DNA of 16,708 nt from CAZART01 sp964487555 (lineage in GTDB: Bacteria > Bacteroidota > Rhodothermia > Rhodothermales > VXPQ01), in the NCBI GenBank assembly GCA_964487555.1, contig CAZART010000114.1, positions 1 to 16,708 of the forward strand, read 5' to 3'. Each line of letters opens with the position of its first letter. The first letter of the stretch is position 1. Both the position numbers and the translations under genes were made by a program. Positions 1 through 7,231 of the stretch are shown here, in pieces. The notes beneath the pieces were generated by a model. The model had not been told where the DNA came from. It saw only the letters and a list, made by a program, of their open reading frames with translations, and ran no database searches.

Positions 1-372
1 GAAACCGTCTTCCGGCACGGCCGCGCCGCGGCGTCCGCGGTAATGCAGCCAGAGGCGAAGTCCCTGCAGGACCTGCCGGGTGTCCAGGAGATTCGTCGCG
101 TCGGGCAGGCGGGATACGAAGTCGTCGGCATCGGCGTGCTCCGCTAACTTCGTCATTTCGCGCGTGACCTCCGCCGCCGAAACGGCGGTGGAACGATCGA
201 GGCGATGAACGGCAATCAAGCCGCCCCCGAACGGTGTCACAAAGCCGTGTTCCACGGTACGTTCATCGCAGGCGGAGCACCGGCCGCTGATTCGCACCAG
301 AAGACCGGGAGAAGCGCGAGCGCCTTTCAGGCGATGGCCTTTTGGGCAGTTGACGTAGACCGGCTGTAGCAT
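1..372 (-). CDS. Partial hypothetical protein with N-terminal zinc-ribbon-like motif
   Basis: An ATG at 372 on the minus strand opens a frame that runs 124 codons to the left edge without a stop, so the C-terminus is outside the window. The translation begins MLQPVYVNCPKGHRLKG. It has Cys9 and His13 (C-P-K-G-H), then Cys32-S-A-Cys35, an arrangement that could bind one zinc ion. A Gly-rich turn (about 47-51) and a mixed helical region (about 60-124) follow. No family was recognised. It is divergent from the PHP gene across 224 bases. The first ~45 residues suggest a small zinc ribbon joined to a larger domain whose identity lies off the edge. The frame is convincing because it stays open over the whole stretch and has good codon use. 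The function is unknown. Confidence 0.6.
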   Translation of the reverse strand, partial: MLQPVYVNCPKGHRLKGARASPGLLVRISGRCSACDERTVEHGFVTPFGGGLIAVHRLDRSTAVSAAEVTREMTKLAEHADADDFVSRLPDATNLLDTRQVLQGLRLWLHYRGRRGAAVPEDGF

Positions 373-548
373 CGGTCAAGTCCGTGTGGTGATTGGCGGA
401 CGCAATCCACGACGAATATGCGAGGTGGACGGCGGATGAGCCAAGATATCGAATTCGCCGCCAAAGGGCCCGCAAACTCGGCGACGCAATAGATGGACAG
501 CTATTACATTATCATGAAGGCTCGAACCGTGTGACCTCATCGTCGCAG

Positions 549-568
549 CGCCGTTTCGCGCCGTTTCG
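549..568. repeat. Two tandem copies of a 10-bp unit upstream of the PHP gene
   Basis: The unit cgccgtttcg occurs twice back to back, ending 28 bases before the PHP start codon. It lies in the 224-base divergent region (373-596), where I otherwise see no gene and no convincing promoter. It could be a regulator half-site pair or chance. Confidence 0.35.
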
Positions 569-596
569 TGGAATCCGACGATCAAATACCATCCCT

Positions 597-1718
597 ATGA
601 TGAAGCCATTCCCCCTGCTTGTCCTCGTCTTGTTCACGGCGTCCGTGTCTGTGAAGGCCCAGCATTTGCACGGTCATCCGGACCGCGTCATCGATTTTCC
701 CGACGTGCCGGGGTATCATACGCTGAAGACCGATCTCCACATTCACACCGTCTTTTCGGATGGAGCGGTCTGGCCCAACATTCGCGTGCAAGAGGCGACG
801 CGCGACGGCCTCGACGCCATTGCCGTCACCGACCATCTCGAATACCAGCCGCACAGGGCCGACATCCCGCATCCCGACCGAAATCGGTCGTTCGACATTG
901 CGTACGAAGAGGCGACGGACACCGATCTAATCGTGATCCGAGGGTCCGAGATCACCAGATCGATGCCCCCGGGCCACGCGAATGCGATTTTCCTGGAGAA
1001 CGTGAATCCGATGCTTCAGGATGATCCGCTGCCGGTCTTTCAGGAGGCACGGCGCCAGGGTGCGTTCATCTTCTGGAATCATCCCGCGTGGACGGCCCAG
1101 GCACCTACCGGGGTGGCGGCACTCACGGAAATGCATCTGCAGCTCATCGCGGAGGGCCTTCTCAACGGGATTGAAGTAGTAAATGAGACCACCTACTCGG
1201 ATGAAGCGTTTCAGATTGCGCTCGACCACGATCTCACCATCATGGGCACGTCGGACGTGCATGGACTGATCGACTGGGAGTATGACGTGCCCCATGGGCA
1301 TCGTCCGGTCACCCTCGTTTTTGCGGCCGAGCGCACCGCGGAGGCGCTGCACGAAGCTCTCGTGGCGAAGCGAACCGCCGTATGGTTCGACAACATGCTG
1401 ATCGGTCGTGACGAATGGATCGGTCCACTGATCGAGGCCTCCGTTTCGGTTGCTCAATCGGGCTATCAAGGTGAGACGGCCGTCCTCGACGTCGTTCTCG
1501 AGAACACGTCCGATGCCAGGTTCATTCTTCAGAACCGGAGTGAGTTTTCGTTCCACGCGCACGGCGACCTCGTCGAGGTGGCGCCCAACGAACGGACACG
1601 GATTCAGATCAAAACGCTGGAGCGGCGCGCCGTTCTTGAGCTTCCGTTCGAAGTGTTGAATGCCGTTACGGCGCCGGGCACGCACCCCGTCATCACACTC
1701 GAAATTCGCGTCGAATAG
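597..1718 (+). CDS. Secreted PHP-domain metal-dependent phosphoesterase (Sb-PDE-like)
   Basis: A 373-residue protein. The start at ATG 597 (or the adjacent ATG at 600) is chosen over an upstream TTG because it places a signal peptide first: MMKPF, then a hydrophobic core, with likely cleavage after SVKA (about 21/22). The PHP fold shows its metal ligands: His48-x-His50 and Asp55 in LHIHTVFSDG, His80 (VTDH), Glu118 (GSE), His162 (NHP), and Asp220-x-His222 (TSDVHG). PHP enzymes hydrolyse phosphate esters with a two- or three-metal centre. The run from HGHP through the H-x-H motif to HPDRNRS resembles the secreted Sb-PDE group of phosphodiesterases, which is my recollection and has not been searched. 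Residues about 285-373 form a beta-rich C-terminal domain. It probably acts in the periplasm. The exact substrate cannot be read from the sequence. Confidence 0.88.
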   Translation: MMKPFPLLVLVLFTASVSVKAQHLHGHPDRVIDFPDVPGYHTLKTDLHIHTVFSDGAVWPNIRVQEATRDGLDAIAVTDHLEYQPHRADIPHPDRNRSFDIAYEEATDTDLIVIRGSEITRSMPPGHANAIFLENVNPMLQDDPLPVFQEARRQGAFIFWNHPAWTAQAPTGVAALTEMHLQLIAEGLLNGIEVVNETTYSDEAFQIALDHDLTIMGTSDVHGLIDWEYDVPHGHRPVTLVFAAERTAEALHEALVAKRTAVWFDNMLIGRDEWIGPLIEASVSVAQSGYQGETAVLDVVLENTSDARFILQNRSEFSFHAHGDLVEVAPNERTRIQIKTLERRAVLELPFEVLNAVTAPGTHPVITLEIRVE

Positions 1719-1811
1719 TGGCGGCTCGTCCGTACGTCCGTTAATTTGGAGTCTCGCCGGACATCCCCGCCCGGCAAGTCCCCGCTACGGTTTTTCGAGA
1801 TATAGACGTCA

Positions 1812-2093
1812 ATGGAAGAATACCTTGATGAATGGAACGGATATGCCTTCACGGGCCACTTCCTGGGCCGGAGCGGCAACGGACATTCAGCGCTCGAGTA
1901 CGTGATCTTTGTATTTTCGTCGCGCAGCTACCTCTTTGCCCAACACGCGCGGCTGTCCGCCGAGGAGCTGTCCGAACAGGAAGGCGGTGAAGACGTTCGC
2001 ACAGCCGAACGCATTTTGCAGCAAGAGGCAATTTCCCGTGCGAAGGATCGGCTTCGTAAGAAGGATTACCAGCAGTACGAGCGGTACGAGTAG
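1812..2093 (+). CDS. Hypothetical small charged protein upstream of purU
   Basis: A 93-residue protein starting MEEYLDEWNG. The N-terminal half has a short hydrophobic, aromatic stretch (about 29-42, EYVIFVFSS), too short and polar for a clear membrane helix. The C-terminal half (about 48-93) is highly charged and predicted helical, ending in a Lys/Arg/Tyr-rich tail (KDYQQYERYE). No family was recognised and there is no signal peptide. The stop lies 15 bases before the purU ATG, so the two are probably co-transcribed. It is accepted as real because of this spacing and because the frame fills the gap between PHP and purU. A long minus-strand frame over the same bases is read as the purU shadow. 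Confidence 0.6.
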   Translation: MEEYLDEWNGYAFTGHFLGRSGNGHSALEYVIFVFSSRSYLFAQHARLSAEELSEQEGGEDVRTAERILQQEAISRAKDRLRKKDYQQYERYE

Positions 2094-2108
2094 ACGCCCT
2101 TGTATGCG

Positions 2109-2972
2109 ATGAAGCCCGAGACCACGGCTCGACTGCTCATCAAATGTCCGGACCGGCCGGGCATTGTGGCATCCGTTTCCAATTTTCTCTACAACCACGG
2201 CGCGAACATCACGTCCCTCGATCAGCACTCCACGGATCCGGAGGGCGGGGTCTTTTTCATGCGCCTTGAATTCCAGACGCCTCACCTCGATCTCTCTCGT
2301 CCGGTGCTCGAGCGCGCCTTCGGCAACGCCGTCGCCGATCGGTTCGAGATGGACTGGCGCATCAGCTACGCATCCGAGCTGAAGAAGGTGGCTATCCTCG
2401 TTTCGAAGTACGACCACGCGATGCAGGAGCTGTTGTGGCGGGCGGATCGGGGAGAGCTGCGCTGCGAGATCACGCAGGTAATCAGTAATCACGCGGATCT
2501 CCGCGAGTCGGTGGAACGGTTCGGGATTCCGTTTTACCACATTCCTATTGAGAAGGGAAAAAAAGAGGAGGGGGAAGGATTCATTCTGGAGCGCCTCGAG
2601 CGGGCGGCGGACGTGATCGTCCTGGCGCGGTACATGCAAATTTTGACCGAGAGGTTCGTTCAGCGCTTTCCGGACCGTATCATCAACATCCACCATTCCT
2701 TTCTTCCGGCGTTCGTCGGCGCGGATCCGTATCGCCGTGCCTATGAACGCGGCGTGAAGCTTATCGGTGCGACGGCGCACTATGTGACGGGCGAGCTGGA
2801 CATGGGGCCCATCATCGAGCAGGATGTGATTCGCGTCTCGCATCGTCCCGGCCCGGACGAGCTCAAGAGGCTCGGCCAGGACATCGAGCGCACGGTTCTG
2901 GCGCGTGCGGTCACGTGGCACCTGGAGGATCGCCTTCTCGTGCACGAGAATAAGACGGTGGTGTTTAGCTGA
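2109..2972 (+). CDS. purU: Formyltetrahydrofolate deformylase
   Basis: A 287-residue cytosolic enzyme that hydrolyses 10-formyl-THF to THF and formate, balancing one-carbon pools and supplying formate for purine synthesis. Residues about 6-82 form an ACT domain (IKCPDRPGIVASVS). Residues about 92-285 form a formyltransferase domain. The catalytic triad of this superfamily is visible: Asn193 and His195 in NIHHSFLPAF and Asp231 in GELDMGP, with the 36-residue His-to-Asp spacing seen in GAR transformylase. LARYMQIL (172-179) and GATAHYVT (220-227) are typical of PurU. The length matches the usual ~280-290. ATG 2109 is preferred to the in-frame TTG at 2100 because it begins just before the ACT domain. 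It follows the 93-residue gene by 15 bases. Confidence 0.95.
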   Translation: MKPETTARLLIKCPDRPGIVASVSNFLYNHGANITSLDQHSTDPEGGVFFMRLEFQTPHLDLSRPVLERAFGNAVADRFEMDWRISYASELKKVAILVSKYDHAMQELLWRADRGELRCEITQVISNHADLRESVERFGIPFYHIPIEKGKKEEGEGFILERLERAADVIVLARYMQILTERFVQRFPDRIINIHHSFLPAFVGADPYRRAYERGVKLIGATAHYVTGELDMGPIIEQDVIRVSHRPGPDELKRLGQDIERTVLARAVTWHLEDRLLVHENKTVVFS

Positions 2973-3076
2973 ACGGCGGGCAGACGCGAACGTACACCAG
3001 CGGTGAGTTGTATTTCAATCGTGTCGAGGCCGGCGGAGCCGCGCGCACGGTGTCGTTCGCCGTGACCGCGAGGTAA
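2969..3076 (+). other. Possible gene fragment downstream of purU (35 codons, no normal start)
   Basis: Frame +2 relative to purU is open from just after a TAG (2966-2968) to a TAA (3074-3076). It reads like the end of a beta-rich secreted protein, with segments such as YTSGELYFNRVE and TVSFAVTAR. It has no ATG, GTG or TTG start at its head, so if it is real it is a decayed C-terminal remnant. An open frame of this size can arise by chance in GC-rich DNA. No homologue was identified. Confidence 0.2.
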
Positions 3077-3106
3077 CAAGGAATCGTCCTAATCAATACA
3101 CCGCAC

Positions 3107-3403
3107 ATGTCCGAGTATTCAATCATTGGAAAGCGCGTCCGCGTTCATCTCTATGACCGGATGGGGATCAGTATCGGTGTCCTTACCGGCCGCGTCGCCG
3201 ACATTGCGAAGGACGTTCCCGTCGGTAAAGGGCAGGATGGAATAGAAATCCGGAAGGACCTCGCCTACGTCGTGGACATTGAAGCGGCCGATCCCGAGGT
3301 ACCCTTTCGCAACAGCGCCGGCGACGAAAACGAAGGGTGGTTCGCCCTCCAGGATGTTCAGGTCGTACAAGATGACCTGCCGAGCCACCTGTCGTTTAAT
3401 TAA
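3107..3403 (+). CDS. Hypothetical small beta-rich protein
   Basis: A 98-residue protein beginning MSEYSIIGKRVRVHLYDRMG. It alternates short hydrophobic and charged stretches (VRVHLYD, GVLTGRVADIA, YVVDIEA, WFALQDVQVV), which suggests a small all-beta barrel of the SH3 or OB type. No signal peptide, membrane helix or Cys pair is present. No family was recognised. It starts 134 bases after purU, so it may have its own promoter. I see no strong Shine-Dalgarno before the ATG. Its minus-strand overlap (3119-3388) is a shadow frame. Confidence 0.65.
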   Translation: MSEYSIIGKRVRVHLYDRMGISIGVLTGRVADIAKDVPVGKGQDGIEIRKDLAYVVDIEAADPEVPFRNSAGDENEGWFALQDVQVVQDDLPSHLSFN

Positions 3404-3429
3404 GCGTAGAAGTGTTGTAGGAATGCGCA

Positions 3430-3449
3430 GCCGCCTGACGAATGGCGGC
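3430..3449. terminator. Small hairpin between convergent genes
   Basis: GCCGCC (3430-3435) pairs with GGCGGC (3444-3449) over an 8-base loop, in the 75-base gap between the convergent ends of the 98-residue gene and the isomerase lipoprotein gene. No T-run follows on either strand, so this is at best a weak bidirectional terminator. Confidence 0.3.
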
Positions 3450-3478
3450 CACGGCCGAAGGCGATCGCTTGCTGAGCG

Positions 3479-4417
3479 TCACTCTCCGGCGTAGGTCACC
3501 TGCTCGAGGTACCGCGTGCTTTGCGGGATGTTGCCCATCGGGTCGGGGCTCTCATCCTCTATGTAGTACCGTGCAACACCGACCTCGTCGGCCGCCTTAA
3601 GAACTTCCGGCCAGTCGATCTGACCCGTGCCTACGGGCACCTTCGTCTCGGGTGGTGAGCCCCCGCTGAAGTCGCCCGTCGGCGTGCCTTCCTTTATGTC
3701 CTTGACGTGGAGCGAGACCCATCGGCCGGGGTGCGCGCGCAGCAGCGCCGCGGGATCGGCACCGGGATGAAAGGTCCAGAAGACGTCCATCTGGTATTTG
3801 ACGTCATCCGTGTCCGTCTCCTCGAGGAGCACGTCGAACGGGACGGTCCCGTCTTCCGCCGGCTTGAATTCATATCCGTGATCGTGGTAGAAGAAGGTCA
3901 GTCCCTGATTGGACGCCGCACGTCCCCACTCGTTGAAATCGGCGGCGGTCCGGCGCGCCTGCTCCACCGTGAAATCGCCGTCGTGAGGGATCCACGCTAT
4001 GCCGACGTAGTCGACCCCGAATAGCTCGGCTTCATCGAGTACGACCTCGAGGCTGTCGCGAAAGCGCTGGTAGCCGGTGTGCATCGACGTGGCTGTCAGG
4101 CCGGCATTGTCGAGCTCCTGCTTGAACCGCTCGGGGGGCAGGCCGTAGGTGCCGGCGAGCTCGACTTCCTGGAATCCGGCGTTGCGGACCCACGCCAGCG
4201 TGCCGGGCACGTCATCCTCCATAGCATGTCGGATGCTGTAGAGCTGGAGCCCGAGCGGCCCGTCAAAATCGCCCTGAAAGCGGAAGGTCTGATTTGCGGG
4301 TTCGGCCGCAGCCGTCGTATCCTCACCCACGTCGGATGTGCGTTCCGTGGTACAGGCGGATGAGAGTGCCGCGATGGTAACCAGAAGTGTAGTGATCAGT
4401 AGGGGAAAGCGTTTCAT
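3479..4417 (-). CDS. Lipoprotein sugar phosphate isomerase/epimerase family protein (AP-endonuclease-2-like TIM barrel)
   Basis: A 312-residue protein. The ATG at 4417 is chosen because it gives a lipoprotein signal: MKRFPLL, a hydrophobic core, then LSSAC with Cys22 as the lipidated residue. The frame extends upstream to 4642 without signal-peptide character. A low-complexity Thr/Ala/Glu tether (about 23-45) leads into a TIM barrel (about 55-308) of the xylose-isomerase-like superfamily. Visible landmarks are GLQLYSIR (56-63), FQEVELAG (82-89), HDHGYEF (178-184), YQMDVFW (208-214), SLHVKDIK (235-242) and YYIEDES (284-290). These supply the His, Asp and Glu residues that usually hold a divalent metal. 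Relatives interconvert keto- and aldo-sugars or epimerise inositol derivatives. The substrate here is unknown, and action at the cell envelope is inferred. It diverges from the TolB-like gene across 163 bases in which I see no clear promoter. Confidence 0.88.
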   Translation of the reverse strand: MKRFPLLITTLLVTIAALSSACTTERTSDVGEDTTAAAEPANQTFRFQGDFDGPLGLQLYSIRHAMEDDVPGTLAWVRNAGFQEVELAGTYGLPPERFKQELDNAGLTATSMHTGYQRFRDSLEVVLDEAELFGVDYVGIAWIPHDGDFTVEQARRTAADFNEWGRAASNQGLTFFYHDHGYEFKPAEDGTVPFDVLLEETDTDDVKYQMDVFWTFHPGADPAALLRAHPGRWVSLHVKDIKEGTPTGDFSGGSPPETKVPVGTGQIDWPEVLKAADEVGVARYYIEDESPDPMGNIPQSTRYLEQVTYAGE

Positions 4418-4580
4418 GCCGCATTTTTCAAGTGATGGACGACTCCTTAAATGAGCGAAGGCCGCGTGATATTGCCGGCAGACGCGTAATCTCGCTGAAA
4501 GACGCATGAATGCGCCGAAATGCTCCCACGCGTCAAGCGCTACCCGAGCCCGGAGAGTATAACCATTTTTGAAGGAAGGG

Positions 4581-6250
4581 ATGAGAGGATTTCCTCGTTT
4601 CACGCTGCTCCTCGGACTCATGTTGCTGCTGTCGTGGACCACCCAAGCACAGCCTGAAGTCGGATTCTTCGACGGCTATACGAATGTCGGATCCGCCAAT
4701 ATTCCGGGATCGGTTCTGTTCGACGCCGAACGCCAGGAGTACATCGTGGAGGGATCGGGCGCCAATATGTGGTTCGATACCGATGAATTTTATTTCGTCT
4801 GGAAACGATTGGCCGGCGATTTCATACTTCGCACGCACGCGCGATTCCTGAGCGAGGGAGTGGATCCGCACAGAAAACTCGGATGGATCATCCGATCGAG
4901 CCTGGACGCGAAGGCGGCGTACGTTGATGTCGCCGTGCACGGGGACGGTCTCGCGGCCCTGCAATTCCGCCGCGCGCAGGGGGGCGAGACCGAGGAGATG
5001 CAGGCGTCTACGACCGCACCCGACGTGATCCAGCTCGAGCGGACGGGCGGCAGGTACATCATGTCCGTCGCACGTTTTGGTGAAGAGTTTGAACGGACCG
5101 AGCTTACCGGGATGGATCTGCCGGACGACGTCTACGTCGGACTGTTCGTTACGTCGCACAACGAAGACGTGCTCGAGAAGGCTGCTTTCACCAACGTGCG
5201 CATGGTGATCCCGCCGGCCGAAGGCGACGTGGCGTATCAGGATTACATCGGCAGTAATCTCGAGGTTATGGATGTCGACACCGGCCATCGGAAGATCCTG
5301 TATCGGATCCCCGAATCGCTGCAAGCGCCGAATTGGACGACCGACGGCAAGGCACTCATCTACAACCACAACGGACTGCTCTACCGATTCGATCTCGCAA
5401 CGCGGCAGCCGGAGGTCATCAACACGGACTTCGCTACCCGCAACAATAACGACCATGTAATTTCGTTCGACGGGACGATGCTCGCGATCAGCCATCACCC
5501 CGAAGAGCACGACGGCCAGTCCATCATTTATACGGTGCCCATAGAGGGTGGGACGCCGAAGAAGGTCACGAACGAGGGGCCTTCGTACCTGCACGGATGG
5601 TCGGACGACGACCGTTATCTTACCTATACCGCGCAGCGTGGGGGTGATTACGACGTCTACAAAATTCCGGTGGAGGGTGGCGCGGAGATCCGCCTGACCG
5701 ATGCCCCGGGACTCGACGACGGACCGGAGTACTCGCCGGATGGCGCATACATCTACTTCAACTCCGTTCGCAGCGGCTCCATGGAGATCTGGAGGATGAG
5801 GCCCGACGGGACCGAGCAGGAGCAGCTGACCGACGACGAGCTGAACAACTGGTTTCCCCATATCTCACCGGACGGTAAGAACATGGTGTTCATCTCCTAT
5901 CTGCCCGACGTCGCCCCGGACGCCCATCCGTTCTACAAGCAAGTCTATCTGCGCTCCATGCCGGTCGATGGCGGAGAGCCGAAGGTCATCGCCTATCTTT
6001 TNNNNNNNNNNNNNNNNNNNNNNNNNNNNNNNNNNNNNNNNNNNNNNNNNNNNNNNNNNNNNNNNNNNNNNNNNNNNNNNNNNNNNNNNNNNNNNNNNNN
6101 NATCTGCGCTCCATGCCGGTCGATGGCGGAGAGCCGAAGGTCATCGCCTATCTTTTTGGCGGTCAGGGTACGATCAACGTACCCTCATGGTCGCCGAACG
6201 GGACGCACATAGCCTTTGTAAGCAATTCGGATCTGGGCTTCCGTGAATAA
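4581..6250 (+). CDS. Secreted TolB-like beta-propeller protein, interrupted only by an assembly gap
   Basis: ATG 4581 is preceded by GAAGGA at 4571-4576, a usable ribosome-binding site. The signal peptide (about 1-24) ends TTQAQ. Residues about 25-210 form a beta-sandwich resembling laminin-G/DUF1349 domains. Residues about 225-504 form a PD40/WD40-like propeller with repeated PDG-type turns (WTTDGKALIY, YSPDGAYIYF, ISPDGKNMVF, WSPNGTHIAF). Such proteins occur in Bacteroidota periplasm, often near carbohydrate or signalling genes. A binding or scaffold role is likely and no enzymatic motif is evident. The 100-N gap at 6002-6101 appears to break the frame, but 5947-6001 is repeated exactly at 6102-6156. 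Deleting 6002-6156 gives an uninterrupted 504-residue protein ending at TAA 6248-6250. It is therefore probably intact and not a pseudogene. Confidence 0.85.
6002..6101. other. 100-N scaffold gap with identical 55-bp flanks (assembly artefact)
   Basis: Exactly 100 Ns. The 55 bases before the gap (5947-6001) are identical to the 55 bases after it (6102-6156). This is the signature of two contigs that overlap by one k-mer length but were scaffolded and not merged. Removing the Ns and one copy restores the reading frame of the TolB-like gene. Confidence 0.92.
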
Positions 6251-6368
6251 AGAATACGTCGCGTCCGGCGACCCGCAAGTCCTTCCCTCGCACGCAGAAT
6301 GGACGGCGAAGAACGAAGAATTCAAGCTCGGTCCGCATGGACATGTAAAGAGCCGCGGTGCCGAATAG
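6243..6368 (+). CDS. Possible 41-residue small protein overlapping the TolB-like stop codon
   Basis: A GTG at 6243, eight bases from the end of the TolB-like gene, opens a 41-codon frame to TAG 6366-6368. It starts (V/M)NKEYVASGDPQVLPSH and ends GPHGHVKSRGAE. Codon choice looks like that of the neighbours. The arrangement would suit translational coupling. There is no recognisable domain and the start is not ATG, so it may be a chance frame or the tail of a lost gene. Confidence 0.25.
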   Translation: MNKEYVASGDPQVLPSHAEWTAKNEEFKLGPHGHVKSRGAE

Positions 6369-6383
6369 GATCGAGGACGTCGC

Positions 6384-6404
6384 CGGAGCGCCGCAGCGGC
6401 TCCG
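6384..6404 (+). terminator. Possible weak terminator hairpin after the TolB-like gene
   Basis: CGGAGC (6384-6389) pairs with GCTCCG (6399-6404) across a 9-base GC-rich loop. It is followed by cgggttta, only a short T stretch. The position is suitable for ending the TolB-like transcript (stop at 6250), but the hairpin is short. Confidence 0.35.
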
Positions 6405-6414
6405 CGGGTTTATT

Positions 6415-6430
6415 CGTGTGTGGGAACACG
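6415..6430. promoter_or_regulatory. Inverted repeat upstream of marR, candidate operator
   Basis: CGTGT (6415-6419) and ACACG (6426-6430) form a perfect 5-base dyad with a 6-base spacer, 73 bases before the MarR start codon. MarR proteins commonly autoregulate through such palindromes, so this is a candidate site. The dyad is short enough to occur by chance. Confidence 0.25.
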
Positions 6431-6502
6431 CATTGACACGCGCGGTTCATGTGACCGGGAACAGCGCCGGCATACGAATAGGAACGGATTGACGAATAAC
6501 AT

Positions 6503-7003
6503 ATGACGTCGAGGCTCGGACAGCGGATCAAGCAGACCAGGGCCTTCGCAAGCATTGCGGAAGAGGCGCTGCTCGGGGTCGTCGTTGCCGCGTCGGAAAT
6601 GCGGGAGCAAATAGATCAGGCATGTAAGAAATACGACGTGGGAACATCCCATTATAACGTGCTGCGCATCCTGCGCGGAGCACCGGAGAAGGGCTATCCT
6701 CGGTGCGACGTCATTGAACGTATGCTCGATCCCGCCCCCGACGTCACGCGGCTCATCGATTCACTCGAAAAGAAAGGACTCGTAAAGCGCGAGCGATGCA
6801 AGGAAGACCGGCGGATGTCGATGCACCGGATCACCGATGCCGGGCGAGCCCTTCTCGATGAGATGCACGACGACGTGACCTCCGTCCTTTACCGTTTCGG
6901 AGAACGGTTTACGGAGGAAGAGCTGATAGAGCTGTCGCACCTCTGCGAAAGAATCTATGCGCCTGAAGCAGGGGCCGTGCCCGCCTCCGATGAACGGGCC
7001 TGA
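6503..7003 (+). CDS. MarR-family transcriptional regulator
   Basis: A 166-residue winged-helix DNA-binding protein, usual size for MarR. Helices about 10-42 would form part of the dimer interface. The recognition region is about 50-90: YNVLRILRG, then DVIERMLD, then DVTRLIDSLEKKGLV, the classic MarR segment. The wing carries EDRR (101-104) followed by HRITDAG. The C-terminal helices (about 115-155) complete the dimerisation domain. Cys41, Cys68 and Cys99 are present; a redox-sensing role is possible but speculative. No Shine-Dalgarno is obvious before the ATG. MarR proteins usually repress themselves and adjacent genes in response to small phenolic or oxidative signals. Candidate targets are itself, the response regulator and the oxidase operon. 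A strong terminator follows 20 bases after the stop, so it is transcribed separately from the response regulator. Confidence 0.9.
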   Translation: MTSRLGQRIKQTRAFASIAEEALLGVVVAASEMREQIDQACKKYDVGTSHYNVLRILRGAPEKGYPRCDVIERMLDPAPDVTRLIDSLEKKGLVKRERCKEDRRMSMHRITDAGRALLDEMHDDVTSVLYRFGERFTEEELIELSHLCERIYAPEAGAVPASDERA

Positions 7004-7023
7004 CGCAGTACAATACGGAATAA

Positions 7024-7069
7024 ACGCCCCGGAGCCGCTCTGCCTTGATGAGCGGCTTCGGGGCGTTTT
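7024..7069 (+). terminator. Strong rho-independent terminator after marR
   Basis: A 16-base arm (7024-7039, starting ACGCCCCGG) pairs with 7051-7066 (ending GGGGCGT). One G-T wobble interrupts an otherwise perfect stem around an 11-base loop, with TTTT at 7066-7069. It lies 20 bases after the MarR stop. Confidence 0.92.
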
Positions 7070-7231
7070 GCCGCCCCCAGGCGGATGGTCGCGCGGGGGT
7101 CCATCACAAAACTCGAGCCCGTTACAACGTTGAAGAAACGGAGCGAGGAAGAATGTATAGAAAGTTGCGTGAGCGTCAAAAGAACCGGACAAAACACAAC
7201 GTCCGAAACCTGGCCAATAGCGCATCCGCAG

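Noticed and set aside
393..596. N-terminal extension of the PHP protein from a TTG at 393
   Set aside because: It would place 68 charged residues before an evident signal peptide. ATG 597 fits a secreted protein.
927..1685. Minus-strand open frame of 252 codons
   Set aside because: Antisense to the PHP phosphoesterase, whose metal-binding motifs are intact.
1887..2945. Minus-strand open frame of 352 codons
   Set aside because: It lies antisense over purU, which has complete domains and catalytic residues. The minus frame has no recognisable domain.
4533..5861. Minus-strand open frame of 442 codons
   Set aside because: Antisense shadow of the TolB-like gene. Its His/Arg/Asp/Val-rich composition is typical of the complement of GC-rich coding DNA.
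7130..7161. Promoter-like TTGAAG ... TATAGA before the response regulator
   Set aside because: The 20-base spacer is too long for a good sigma-70 type promoter, and the promoter consensus of this lineage may differ.
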